DNA from: Thermotoga petrophila RKU-1
GTDB lineage: Bacteria; Thermotogota; Thermotogae; Thermotogales; Thermotogaceae
Assembly (NCBI RefSeq): GCF_000016785.1
Contig: NC_009486.1
Coordinates: 868,001-932,000, forward strand
Direction: 5' to 3'
Length of the DNA stretch: 64,000 nucleotides
Shown in pieces: positions 30,404 through 38,428 of the stretch. Under the pieces are notes generated by a model. That model saw only the letters and a list, made by a program, of their open reading frames with translations. It made no database searches and was not told the origin of the DNA. A program made the position numbers and the translations under genes. How positions within the stretch are numbered: position 1 is the first letter of the stretch; each line of letters opens with the position of its first letter.

Positions 30404-30499
30404 AAGAACCTTATCGGATGGTGAAAACAGGTGAGAAAAGTACTTGTCAAGGAGTTCTCTGAGCCTTGTGCTGGCTTCCTCGTAGTTGGAGACGTTCAG
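30404..30499 (-). pseudogene. DUF362 iron-sulfur protein, 5' fragment
   Basis: On the minus strand from 30499 the frame reads LNVSNYEEASTRLRELLDKY and continues to SPSDKVLL, the standard N-terminal part of DUF362 proteins before their KPN motif; it then runs into the insertion sequence and stops. The first codon appears to be CTG, overlapping the preceding stop as CTGA just where other genes here have ATGA. This is the missing front of the fragment at 28067-28849. Confidence 0.75.
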
Positions 30500-30714
30500 G
30501 AACCAGACCTTTTCCAGATGACATCCCTCCCGTCTTTTATGGTCTCGATACCGGATGGGATATTGAGCTTTCCTTCTTTGAGTATTTCGATTATGAGATC
30601 TTTTGGGAGAGCCGTTTCGATCCATATTTCGGAGATATCGACGATTTTTAACTCACGGACCGCTATTTTCTGAAGTGCTTTTTCTATTCCTTTCACGTAT
30701 TTTTCCTTGTCCAT
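30496..30714 (-). CDS. Small hypothetical protein upstream of the broken DUF362 gene
   Basis: 72 aa, not recognised. Charged alpha/beta pattern with no signal or membrane segment: MDKEKYVKGIEKALQKIAV, a short strand, then KDLIIEILKEGKLNIPSGIE. Start is ATG 30714, six bases after GAGGTG; the upstream ATG 30720 would overlap the site. It lies just after a terminator, so it needs readthrough or its own promoter. It was probably translationally coupled to the DUF362 gene. Confidence 0.6.
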   Translation of the reverse strand: MDKEKYVKGIEKALQKIAVRELKIVDISEIWIETALPKDLIIEILKEGKLNIPSGIETIKDGRDVIWKRSGS

Positions 30715-30734
30715 CCACATCACCTCAAAACAAA

Positions 30735-30754
30735 AAGGGGGCATATGCCCCCTT
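30735..30754 (-). terminator. Rho-independent terminator after the outer-membrane-like gene
   Basis: Perfect 20-base palindrome AAGGGGGCATATGCCCCCTT, followed on the minus strand by a T-rich tail (TTTTTGTTTT). It ends the transcript from 31320. The next gene's ribosome site begins right after it. Confidence 0.88.
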
Positions 30755-30771
30755 CGTTTCTATGGATTTCA

Positions 30772-31320
30772 TCAGAAGTTGATCTCAAAGTTTCCTCCAA
30801 CGGGGATTGCGATCACGTTGTTTTTCTCGTAGATTCTCATTTCAACACCTGCACCGAGTCCAACTACGAGTCCTTCAAAGTCTCTTGTGTAGCTGGCACC
30901 AACACCAAAGACCCAACCGAATTTACCAAAATCGAACTTGGCCATAGGCCAGCTGGGTCCACCGAATCCCCTTATGACAACTCTGGATTCTCTGTCGAGT
31001 TCAATGGAGTATTTGAAAACAGCAAACAGATCGAGTGCGTTCTGACTCGGAGTAGCATCAACAGAGAAAAGAGGAGTAGCATCAGTACCAAGAAGATAAG
31101 CAAAACCAAGCCCAAGACCCAGCTCCATATTTTCTGCTACCGGATATGTGAGATCGAGACCAAAATCCAAGTAATTAGCTGCCGTAGCATCGGAAGTTGT
31201 AGATGTCGCAGAAACAACAAAATTATAATTCCCAAAAACGCTGACCTTCAGATCCTCCAGCGAGAAAGCGAAAGCTCCCACTGCCACTACCGCGAGAAGA
31301 ATCACAAGAAACTTTTTCAT
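30772..31320 (-). CDS. Predicted outer-membrane beta-barrel protein
   Basis: 182 aa. A Sec signal peptide (MKKFLVILLAVVAVGAFAF) is followed by alternating amphipathic strands (VSVFGNYNFVVSAT, LDFGLDLTYPVAE, MELGLGLGFAYLLG, FGVGASYTRDF, LVVGLGAGVEMRIYE) and a C-terminal phenylalanine (GGNFEINF), the usual mark for outer-membrane assembly. An 8-strand barrel in the toga is plausible. It is not Ompalpha/Ompbeta. It stands alone with a good promoter and terminator, which suggests strong expression. Function unknown. Confidence 0.72.
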   Translation of the reverse strand: MKKFLVILLAVVAVGAFAFSLEDLKVSVFGNYNFVVSATSTTSDATAANYLDFGLDLTYPVAENMELGLGLGFAYLLGTDATPLFSVDATPSQNALDLFAVFKYSIELDRESRVVIRGFGGPSWPMAKFDFGKFGWVFGVGASYTRDFEGLVVGLGAGVEMRIYEKNNVIAIPVGGNFEINF

Positions 31321-31357
31321 GAAAACTCCCTCCCTGTAATGAAATTTTCCGTGTTCA

Positions 31358-31388
31358 ATTATAACACACAGAAGTGGTAAAATATCAA
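31358..31388 (-). promoter_or_regulatory. Promoter of the outer-membrane-like gene
   Basis: Minus-strand extended -10, TGTTATAAT (31366-31358), with TTGATA (31388-31383) upstream at a long 19-base spacing. The extended -10 can make up for the spacing. Confidence 0.6.
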
Positions 31389-31404
31389 GGCAGAGGTGGT
31401 GATT

Positions 31405-33144
31405 TTGAGTCCGGAGAAGTTTCTGCTAAGGTACGCTAAAAAATACTGGTATCTTTTTCTTGCAGGAACTGTGCTATCTCTGATTCTCACAGTGCTGGAA
31501 GTCCTCCCACCCCGTTTGATGAAAACGGCGATAGATAAGTTTCTTGTGGAAAGTACTTTATCTTCGTTTGAGCGTTTGAACGGCATTGTAATAACGGCCT
31601 TTATAATTTTAGGAATTCGCGTCCTTTCCTTTCTGGTGGGGTTTGCGAGTTCTTATGTAACAGGGTATGCAGGCTCAAAGATAGTCCTTCTGATGAGAAA
31701 AGACGTGTTTTCCCATGTCATTTCACTTCCGTATTCTTTTTTCACAGGAATACCTTCCGGAGTAGTTACCACCAGGATCGTTAACGACACACAGAATATC
31801 CAGGAGTTCTTCTCTTCTGTTGTGACCAGTGTGATTATGGATGTTCTCCTTTTGGGAGCGGTCGTTGTTTCTCTCATTCAGCTCAGTCGAGAGCTTTTTG
31901 GCCACGTCTATTACCTTTTGCCTTTGATCGTCATTTCGATCCTCCTGTTCAGATACTTCGACAGGAGGGCTTATCGCAAGGTCAGAACCAACCTCGCCCG
32001 CCTCAACGCCTTCCTGGCAGAGCACATAGCAGGTATCAACGTGATAAAAATCTTGAATCTGGAAAAACACAAAGAAAAGGAGTTTTCCACAGTGGCCACA
32101 GAGTATTACAGATCTCTGATGGAACAACTCTACGTTTTCGGAGTCTTTCGTCCTCTCATGGATTTTCTTTACTTTCTGGGAGTGAGTCTTGTTTTGTGGT
32201 ACGGTGCCAGGTATATCGCGAATAAAACCCTTGGATTCGGTTCTCTGTACGCTTTTGTATCTTACCTCGATATGTTCTTCAGGCCTCTCAGAGACCTTTC
32301 TGAGAAGTACGATATAATCCAGAACTCCATGGCATCCTCCGAGAAAATTTTGAACCTCTTAAAAGAAGAACCAGAGGTCATAGGAAATCCAAATGGACCG
32401 AATAAGATTTCAAAAGGTCGTGTTCGTTTTGAGAACGTGTGGTTTTCGTACGACGGAAAGAACTGGGTGCTGAAGGACATAAACTTGGATTTTCAACCAG
32501 GGAAACTGTACGCGATAGTGGGAGAAACAGGTGGTGGGAAATCCACTCTCATGAGCCTGATAAACGGTCTTTATATACCGCAGAAGGGAAATATATTCAT
32601 CGATGAGATTCCGCTTCTGGAGTACAATTTAAAACTCGTGAGAAAACAGATAGCAGCTGTCCCGCAGGATGTTCTGTTGTTCAGCGGAACGATCCTCGAT
32701 AACATCAGGCTTTTCGATGAGAGCATACCAGAAGAACGAGTTCTCGAAGCACTGAAAAGAGTCCATGCTCTGGATATAATAGAGAGGTTACCCGGAGGTG
32801 TTTACTACGAAATAGTCGAAAGAGGAACCACTCTCTCAGCAGGCGAAAGGCAACTCATAGCGCTCGCAAGAGCCGTTTTGTTTGACGCGAAGATCTTCAT
32901 TCTTGATGAAGCGACGAGCAACGTGGATGTTATAACAGAGACGAAGATTCAGGAGGCTTTAGAAGAGCTTTCAAAAGACAGGACAGTGATAATGATCGCA
33001 CACAGACTCTCTACTGTGAAAGACGTCGATGAGATAGTGGTAGTCCACAATGGTAGGATTGTAGAGAAAGGCAATCACTATGAACTGTTAGAGAAGAGAG
33101 GATTTTACTACAACCTTTACAAGATACAGTTCGAAAATGCGTAG
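31405..33144 (+). CDS. ABC exporter, half-transporter with fused ATPase
   Basis: About 580 aa. Six membrane helices occupy residues 1-320 (first: YWYLFLAGTVLSLILTVLEV) and are followed by an ATPase domain. Walker A is VGETGGGKST, the signature LSAGERQ, Walker B IFILDEA, and the switch histidine lies in MIAHRLST. This is the MsbA/LmrA-like exporter family; such proteins work as dimers and may move lipids, drugs or peptides. Start is best taken as TTG 31405 after AGGTGGTGA; GTG 31396 overlaps that site. Substrate unknown. It is followed 12 bases on by an aminopeptidase gene. Confidence 0.9.
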   Translation: MSPEKFLLRYAKKYWYLFLAGTVLSLILTVLEVLPPRLMKTAIDKFLVESTLSSFERLNGIVITAFIILGIRVLSFLVGFASSYVTGYAGSKIVLLMRKDVFSHVISLPYSFFTGIPSGVVTTRIVNDTQNIQEFFSSVVTSVIMDVLLLGAVVVSLIQLSRELFGHVYYLLPLIVISILLFRYFDRRAYRKVRTNLARLNAFLAEHIAGINVIKILNLEKHKEKEFSTVATEYYRSLMEQLYVFGVFRPLMDFLYFLGVSLVLWYGARYIANKTLGFGSLYAFVSYLDMFFRPLRDLSEKYDIIQNSMASSEKILNLLKEEPEVIGNPNGPNKISKGRVRFENVWFSYDGKNWVLKDINLDFQPGKLYAIVGETGGGKSTLMSLINGLYIPQKGNIFIDEIPLLEYNLKLVRKQIAAVPQDVLLFSGTILDNIRLFDESIPEERVLEALKRVHALDIIERLPGGVYYEIVERGTTLSAGERQLIALARAVLFDAKIFILDEATSNVDVITETKIQEALEELSKDRTVIMIAHRLSTVKDVDEIVVVHNGRIVEKGNHYELLEKRGFYYNLYKIQFENA

Positions 33145-33156
33145 GGAGGGAAAACA

Positions 33157-34236
33157 ATGGACAGATCAGAAAGATTGATTCAACTCATCTCCGAAAAAGA
33201 AGCAGACGCTTTTCTGATAATGAACATAGAAAACTCTGCCAGGGCATCTTCAGTTTACTTTTCCGGATTCACCGGATCTTTTTCTATCATTCTCATCTCC
33301 GAAAACACAAGGCTTCTCATAACCGACTCCAGATACACAGTTCAAGCCAAGCAGGAAACGGATTTCGAGGTGAGGGAAGTAAAAGGTGGGGATTTCATTG
33401 ATGTTCTCAAAAAAACGGTGAATGATCTGAAAATAAAAACGATTGCTTTGGAAGAAGAAAGGGTTTCTCTTTCACTTTTCCGGAGGATTTCGAGTGCCTT
33501 TGGAGATAGAAAGTTCATAGGAATAGATGATGAAGTCAAGCAGATGAGGATGGTGAAAGACGAAGGAGAAATCGAGAAGATAAAACAGGCAATAGAGATC
33601 TCTGAAAGAGCCTTCCTCGAAACGGTACAGCAGATCAGAGCTGGAATGACAGAAAAAGAGATCGCCGCCCTTCTCGAATACACGATGAGAAAAGAAGGAG
33701 CGGAGGGTGTAGCTTTTGACACCATAGTGGCTTCAGGCTGTAGATCCGCACTTCCACACGGTAAAGCCTCAGACAAAGTAGTTGAGAGAGGGGACGTAAT
33801 TGTGATAGACTTCGGGGCCACATATGAGAATTACTGTGCTGATATCACCCGTGTTGTTTCCATAGGAGAACCATCCGACGAAGTAAAGGAAGTTCACAGT
33901 ATAGTTCTCGAAGCACAGGAAAGGGCTCTCAAAATTGCAAAGGCAGGTGTGACGGGAAAACTACTCGATTCGGTTGCCAGGGATTTTATACAGGAGAAAG
34001 GTTACGGTGAGTTCTTCGGACACAGTTTGGGACACGGGATAGGCCTCGAAGTACACGAAGGACCAGCCATCAGCTTCAGAAACGATTCTCCACTTCCAGA
34101 AAACGTTGTTTTCACCGTAGAACCCGGAATTTATCTGGAGGGAAAGTTCGGTATAAGGATAGAAGAAGACGTGGTCTTGAAAGAGCAAGGCTGTGAAATA
34201 CTCACTACTCTGCCGAGATCTATCTTCGTCGTCTGA
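33157..34236 (+). CDS. pepP: Xaa-Pro aminopeptidase (M24)
   Basis: 359-aa cytoplasmic metallopeptidase removing N-terminal residues that precede proline. The N-terminal creatinase-like domain covers about 1-125. In the pita-bread domain the metal ligands are D in VIVIDFGATYENYCADITR, H in GHSLGHGIGLEVHE, E in FTVEPGIYLEG and E in GIRIEEDVVL. ATG 33157 follows GGGAGGG. Its last 17 bases overlap the convergent folK gene. It shares an operon with the ABC exporter. Confidence 0.94.
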   Translation: MDRSERLIQLISEKEADAFLIMNIENSARASSVYFSGFTGSFSIILISENTRLLITDSRYTVQAKQETDFEVREVKGGDFIDVLKKTVNDLKIKTIALEEERVSLSLFRRISSAFGDRKFIGIDDEVKQMRMVKDEGEIEKIKQAIEISERAFLETVQQIRAGMTEKEIAALLEYTMRKEGAEGVAFDTIVASGCRSALPHGKASDKVVERGDVIVIDFGATYENYCADITRVVSIGEPSDEVKEVHSIVLEAQERALKIAKAGVTGKLLDSVARDFIQEKGYGEFFGHSLGHGIGLEVHEGPAISFRNDSPLPENVVFTVEPGIYLEGKFGIRIEEDVVLKEQGCEILTTLPRSIFVV

Positions 34237-34684
34237 GATCTTCCAGTAGTTCTCTCACTGTCTTTCCCATCACAGGATGGATTAAATCTGGAGCTATCTC
34301 GCACAGTGGTTCCAGGACAAACGTTCTGTTGTGCGCATCGGGATGGGGTATTATGAGGTCTTCTTCGCTGAGAACAAGATCTTCATAGAATACGATGTCG
34401 AGATCGATGATCCTGGGTCCCCACCGTATCGTTCTCACTCTTCCCATGTTTCTCTCTATTTGAAGAAGTGTATTCAGCAGTTCGTGAGGAGAAAGCGGTG
34501 TTTGTGCGATACAAACCGCGTTCAGGAACCTCGGTTGATCTTCGTAGCCGTATGGTTCTGTTTCTATTACGGAGGAGACTTTTTCCACCTTTATATTTCT
34601 CTTGTTCATTTCCTCAAGGGCTTTTTCTATGTTTCTCTGCCTGTCACCGAGGTTGCTTCCAAGCGCTATTACAACCTTTGCCAG
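34220..34684 (-). CDS. folK: Hydroxymethyldihydropterin pyrophosphokinase, CTG start
   Basis: Transfers pyrophosphate from ATP to 6-hydroxymethyl-dihydropterin in folate synthesis. An ATG at 34609 would miss the essential N-terminus. The frame upstream encodes VVIALGSNLGDRQRNIEKAL, the HPPK hallmark, and has no ATG, GTG or TTG. A CTG at 34684 stands exactly seven bases after GGAGG and is the best start, giving 154 aa. Later landmarks are ETEPYGYEDQPRFLNAV and RWGPRIIDLDI, both canonical. The start overlaps the folP end by 16 nt; the 3' end overlaps pepP. Confidence 0.88.
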   Translation of the reverse strand: MAKVVIALGSNLGDRQRNIEKALEEMNKRNIKVEKVSSVIETEPYGYEDQPRFLNAVCIAQTPLSPHELLNTLLQIERNMGRVRTIRWGPRIIDLDIVFYEDLVLSEEDLIIPHPDAHNRTFVLEPLCEIAPDLIHPVMGKTVRELLEDLRRRR

Positions 34685-35505
34685 AGTATCGCCTCCATCA
34701 TTCTTATCACCCTCTTGTTAGGGAGGACATCGTGTACCCGAATTATATCTACTCCTTTCATCGTGCAGTACGCGGTGACCGCAAGAGTACCTTCAAGTCT
34801 TTCTTCGGGGGGCACGTTTCCCAAGGTGATTCCTATGAAAGATTTTCTTGAAGCACCTATGAGGATGGGCAGTTTGAACTCTTTGAACTCGTCGATCCTT
34901 CGAAGAATTTCGAGGTTGTCTTCGTATCTTTTTCCAAACCCGATACCCGGGTCCAGAACGATCTGGTTCACACCTTTTTCTTTTAAATGCTCTATTTTTT
35001 CTGAGAAGTACTCTTTTATCTCCTTCACCACATCCTCGTAATGAGGATTTTCCTGCATCGTCTTCGGTGTTCCCTTTATGTGCATGAGAACGTAAGGGGA
35101 GTTGTTTTCAGAAACTACTTTGACGATATCCGGTTCGAATTGATACCCGCTGATATCGTTTACAACGTCCGCTCCGGCTTCGAGAGCTTTCAAAGCCACT
35201 CTCCACCTGTACGTATCTACGGAAATCGGAACGTCGGTTATCGATCTGATCGCTCTTATCACGGGAATCACTCTGTTCAATTCTTCTTCCTCGTCGACGG
35301 GATCTGATCCGGGGCGGGTGGACATTCCCCCCACGTCTATTATGTCAACACCTTCTTCTATCATCTTCTTTGCGGTTTCCACCGCTTCGAGTACGCTCTG
35401 TTTTCTGGAATCAGCGAAGAAGGAGTCCGGTGTGACGTTTATTATTCCCATAACCATCGTTCTTCCAAACTCGATCTTTCTGTTCCATGGAGTTGTGTAA
35501 ACCAC
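34669..35505 (-). CDS. folP: Dihydropteroate synthase
   Basis: 278 aa, joining hydroxymethyl-dihydropterin pyrophosphate and p-aminobenzoate. Landmarks are MGIINVTPDSFFADSRK near residue 19, DVGGMSTRPGSDPV, NDISGYQFEP, LDPGIGFGKRYEDN and the GASRKSFIG loop, all typical. Start is GTG 35505 with GGAGG eight bases upstream, only three bases after the folE2 stop. It is the penultimate gene of the long leftward operon. Confidence 0.96.
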   Translation of the reverse strand: MVYTTPWNRKIEFGRTMVMGIINVTPDSFFADSRKQSVLEAVETAKKMIEEGVDIIDVGGMSTRPGSDPVDEEEELNRVIPVIRAIRSITDVPISVDTYRWRVALKALEAGADVVNDISGYQFEPDIVKVVSENNSPYVLMHIKGTPKTMQENPHYEDVVKEIKEYFSEKIEHLKEKGVNQIVLDPGIGFGKRYEDNLEILRRIDEFKEFKLPILIGASRKSFIGITLGNVPPEERLEGTLAVTAYCTMKGVDIIRVHDVLPNKRVIRMMEAILWQRL

Positions 35506-35508
35506 GTT

Positions 35509-36288
35509 TCATCCCTCCAGAACGAAATCTCCTTTTTCTACACAGGCGAACGCGTTGTGGTTGTGTATGCTTTCCATACTTTCCACGTAGACTCTGTACC
35601 AGGTGATCCTTGGATCTTTCTCCAGTTTCAGTGCCACGTCTCTTGCCACATCCTCTACGAATCGGGGATTCTCATAAGCCTTTTCCGTGACGAACTTTTC
35701 GTCCGGCCTCTTCAGCAGGGTGTAAAGAGGAGAGCTTGCGTTTTTCTCCGCTATTTCTACCAGATCTTCGAACCAGATGAACTTTCTGGTTTTCACCGTT
35801 ATTTCAACGAAAGCCCTCTGGTTGTGAGCACCGTAATCGCTGATCTCTTTTGAACACGGGCAGAGTGTGTGGACAGGTGTTCTGACCCCAATTTTGAAAG
35901 AAAAATTCTTCTCCTTTTCTGCTTCAACGAAGCAGTCCACTTTCAACGGCGATTTCTTTCTGGAAACAGGAGACTCTTTCCATGTGAAGTAAGGAAAGTG
36001 GATCTCCAGGTGTGCCCTCTTTGCTTCCATGATTTCTATGAGATCATCCAGAATCTCTTCGAAGATTTGAGGAGTTATCACTTCCAGTTTGTTTAGAACT
36101 TCTATGAATCTGCTCATGTGTATTCCTCTTTTTTCACGGTGAAGATCCACTGAACAGCTAATCTGAGCAACGGTGGACTGGTATCCATCTTCCTTGAGAA
36201 TCACCTTGAGAGGCCAGTGCAGATCTTTTATTCCCACCTTTTTTAGAGGGACCATCCTTGGGTCTTTTTCGTTCTGAACATCCTTCAA
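35509..36288 (-). CDS. folE2: GTP cyclohydrolase IB
   Basis: 259 aa, the FolE2 (COG1469) enzyme making dihydroneopterin triphosphate from GTP, the first step of folate and 7-deazaguanine pathways. The active-site motif LCPCSKEISDYGAHNQRAF lies at about 142-160, with conserved HMSRFIEVLN at 57-66 and a late HNHNAFA. The start overlaps the PTPS-family gene by 4 nt. Classical FolE is not seen in the window. Confidence 0.95.
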   Translation of the reverse strand: MKDVQNEKDPRMVPLKKVGIKDLHWPLKVILKEDGYQSTVAQISCSVDLHREKRGIHMSRFIEVLNKLEVITPQIFEEILDDLIEIMEAKRAHLEIHFPYFTWKESPVSRKKSPLKVDCFVEAEKEKNFSFKIGVRTPVHTLCPCSKEISDYGAHNQRAFVEITVKTRKFIWFEDLVEIAEKNASSPLYTLLKRPDEKFVTEKAYENPRFVEDVARDVALKLEKDPRITWYRVYVESMESIHNHNAFACVEKGDFVLEG

Positions 36289-36647
36289 ACCTTCTCACCC
36301 CTGTACACAACACCGCTCGTTTCTGTCTCCCACAGTTCTATCTCGTGGAGCCTGACACCGCGTTTTTCCATCTCTTTTGAGAGCTGATCCCATATCCATA
36401 TCGCTACTCTTTCCGTGGTGGGCTGGTCGAACATGTCGTTGAGATACGAGTGATCGAGTTTAGAAATAACCAGCTCTTCGACGATTTTTTTCAGCTCGGC
36501 AAAATCCATGACCATCTCTTCTTCGTTCAGAGGACCTTCTATCTTAACAACGAGTCTGTAGGTGTGACCGTGGAGCTTTTCACATTTTCCGTGGTATTTA
36601 GTCAGGTTGTGTGCGGCCTCGAAAGAAAATTTCTTCACCAGGATCAT
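36285..36647 (-). CDS. 6-pyruvoyl/6-carboxy-tetrahydropterin synthase family protein
   Basis: 120 aa, COG0720 fold. Zinc histidines are H12 (FEAAHNL) and H28/H30 in CEKLHGHTY. The catalytic region carries both a Cys (four before the first HGH histidine) and a Glu next to it; from memory this pairing marks enzymes that can act in queuosine synthesis (QueD) and as PTPS-III, which replaces FolB. Being placed between HD-GYP and folE2-folP-folK with no folB, the folate role is favoured. ATG 36647 follows GAGGTGAG; a longer frame is open upstream. Confidence 0.88.
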   Translation of the reverse strand: MILVKKFSFEAAHNLTKYHGKCEKLHGHTYRLVVKIEGPLNEEEMVMDFAELKKIVEELVISKLDHSYLNDMFDQPTTERVAIWIWDQLSKEMEKRGVRLHEIELWETETSGVVYRGEKV

Positions 36648-36657
36648 ATTCTCACCT

Positions 36658-37908
36658 CTAAAGAACATAGTTTCCGAATTTTTCGACCACTCTCTCCACA
36701 AACGCTCTGATTTCTTTTCTAATCTCTCTTCCCACCTCGATGCTGCTGAGATCAAGATCTTTCAGAGATGATTCAAGTAGCTCGAAGGCTTCTTGAGATA
36801 ACTTTTTTTTCTTCACTTCTTCGTATACCATGTCCAAAGCTTTTTTCACGGGGGTCGCGGGTCTGTAGGGCCTTTCTTCTAAAAGTGCGCTGAACACATC
36901 GGCAACCTGGATTATTTTGTCTTCAAGGGTCATTTCTTCCTCTTTCAGTTTAAAGGGATAGCCGGAACCGTCGAGTCTTTCATGGTGTCTCACCGCAGGG
37001 AAAAACCAGCCCTCGTCTTTTTTGGGAAGAAGAATAAGATATGAGAAATAGACATGTTTTTTCATAATAGCGTATTCTTCATCGCTGAGTTTTGCTGGTT
37101 TTTCGAGAATTTTGTAACTCACACTGATCTTTCCAATGTCGTGGTACAGTCCAGCGATAAAGAGATCTTCGCTGTTTTTACCAGCCTTTTCTGCCATTTT
37201 CTCTGAAAAAACAGCGACTCTCCAGGTGTGGCTGGTAGTGAATTCACTTTTGGTATCGACGATGAACGACACGACTTTTCCAGCTTGAATCAAGTCTTTT
37301 TTACCACAGTCTGGACAGTTTCTTATGTAATCTTGTAGCAGATCTGTAGCACTGGACCCCTCAAGAATGTTCTCAAGCTGCCACTGGACGAATTCCGTGG
37401 TCAAGACCTCTTTGCAAGCTTCAAATATCTCCGGGAAGAAAAAGCTTTTCATATCTTCGAGAGCGATAATAATGTCTCTGGGTGAAGCATCCAAATTTAC
37501 CATTGTGTATCTTGAAACCTGGTCCGAGATGAAGACGATGTTGGAGATCAGATTCTCTTCTGTTTTGTCCAGGTACGAGGCGGGGAAATGATGTTTCAAA
37601 ACGATGGGGGATATGGGCTTCAGTTTCTCGACGTAATCGGTGATGAAGCTTCCAAGAATGCTGTGGAGATGAAGAGGTTTGCTCGGGGTGTCCCGTACAA
37701 TAACGAAGGTGTCGTCTATTTCATCCAAGAGCGTTTTTCCTTCATAGGGCAGGATCAATCCCAGATCGTGGATCAATCCAGCCAGAAATGCGTAGGAGGA
37801 ATCAAGATTCATTTTTTCGGCGATCTGAGCTGAGAGAAAAGCAACCTGAAAAGAGTGTCTTCCCAACGAAGGTATCGTACCCAATAAATTAATCAGCACC
37901 TGTATCAT
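36658..37908 (-). CDS. Tandem HD-domain protein with HD-GYP motif
   Basis: 416-aa cytoplasmic protein. A first HD/HDOD-like half (about 1-180) has RHSFQVAFLSAQIAEK and LAGLIHDLGLILPYEG. A second half (about 215-390) is an HD-GYP domain with TSHTWRVAVFSEKMAEK, LYHDIGKISV and HHERLDGSGYP, consistent with cyclic-di-GMP phosphodiesterase activity. No receiver domain is seen. ATG 37908 is six bases after GAGGTG; a GTG at 37917 overlaps that site. It overlaps the THEP1 gene by 20 nt. The link with folate genes is unexplained. Confidence 0.88.
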   Translation of the reverse strand: MIQVLINLLGTIPSLGRHSFQVAFLSAQIAEKMNLDSSYAFLAGLIHDLGLILPYEGKTLLDEIDDTFVIVRDTPSKPLHLHSILGSFITDYVEKLKPISPIVLKHHFPASYLDKTEENLISNIVFISDQVSRYTMVNLDASPRDIIIALEDMKSFFFPEIFEACKEVLTTEFVQWQLENILEGSSATDLLQDYIRNCPDCGKKDLIQAGKVVSFIVDTKSEFTTSHTWRVAVFSEKMAEKAGKNSEDLFIAGLYHDIGKISVSYKILEKPAKLSDEEYAIMKKHVYFSYLILLPKKDEGWFFPAVRHHERLDGSGYPFKLKEEEMTLEDKIIQVADVFSALLEERPYRPATPVKKALDMVYEEVKKKKLSQEAFELLESSLKDLDLSSIEVGREIRKEIRAFVERVVEKFGNYVL

Positions 37909-38428
37909 TGTTTTCACCTCGATTGAATTTTAAAACATACAGGATCTCTTTCAACAAGGAATCACGGTTTTTCTCGTTCAGTTCAAAGACAACAACACCA
38001 TCTCTGCTTTTAATTCTTTCTACAAACGGGTCACTGGATTTTTTAATCGTGGCGATCACATCTTTCTCGCTATCGAAGATTTTTTCGACTACCTCCCGGA
38101 ATTTACTGGATAGGAGTTCCATCTTTCCTATCTCGTCTACGATGATCAGGTTTTTCTCCCGAAGGGCTCCTTCGAGCGATCTTACACCGATCTCTTCCAG
38201 GTCTTTTAGATTCACGTAGTATTTACCGACTCTGTATGGAAAAGGAAGATCTGTTCTTGCCAAGATTCCCTCCTCACCATCCAGGGTGACGATCTTGAAA
38301 CCTATTCTTTTTCCGCTCTCTCTTATCTCTTCAGTGTAAAAGCCCCCTGCGTTCTGCAGGAGGCATGATAGTTTCTTGATTAAAGTGGTTTTCCCAACAC
38401 CCGGCCTTCCGGTGATCAGGATTTTCAT
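37889..38428 (-). CDS. THEP1-type nucleoside-triphosphatase
   Basis: 179-aa P-loop protein of the THEP1/UPF0095 family. Walker A is GRPGVGKTTL at residues 7-16, Walker B is LIIVDEIGKMEL near 95, and GGFYTEEIRESGKRIGF near 28-44 is family-typical. Relatives in Aquifex and Thermotoga hydrolyse several NTPs slowly; cellular role unknown. The start overlaps the preceding gene by 4 nt, so it is part of the long leftward operon. Confidence 0.9.
   Translation of the reverse strand: MKILITGRPGVGKTTLIKKLSCLLQNAGGFYTEEIRESGKRIGFKIVTLDGEEGILARTDLPFPYRVGKYYVNLKDLEEIGVRSLEGALREKNLIIVDEIGKMELLSSKFREVVEKIFDSEKDVIATIKKSSDPFVERIKSRDGVVVFELNEKNRDSLLKEILYVLKFNRGENNDTGAD

Noticed and set aside
30735-30754. The 20-base palindrome as a regulator site
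   Set aside because: The long T-rich tail and position right after a stop codon make it an ordinary terminator.
34220-34609. folK as a truncated, dead gene
   Set aside because: The missing N-terminus is present in frame upstream with an ideal ribosome site and a CTG start, so the gene is probably whole.
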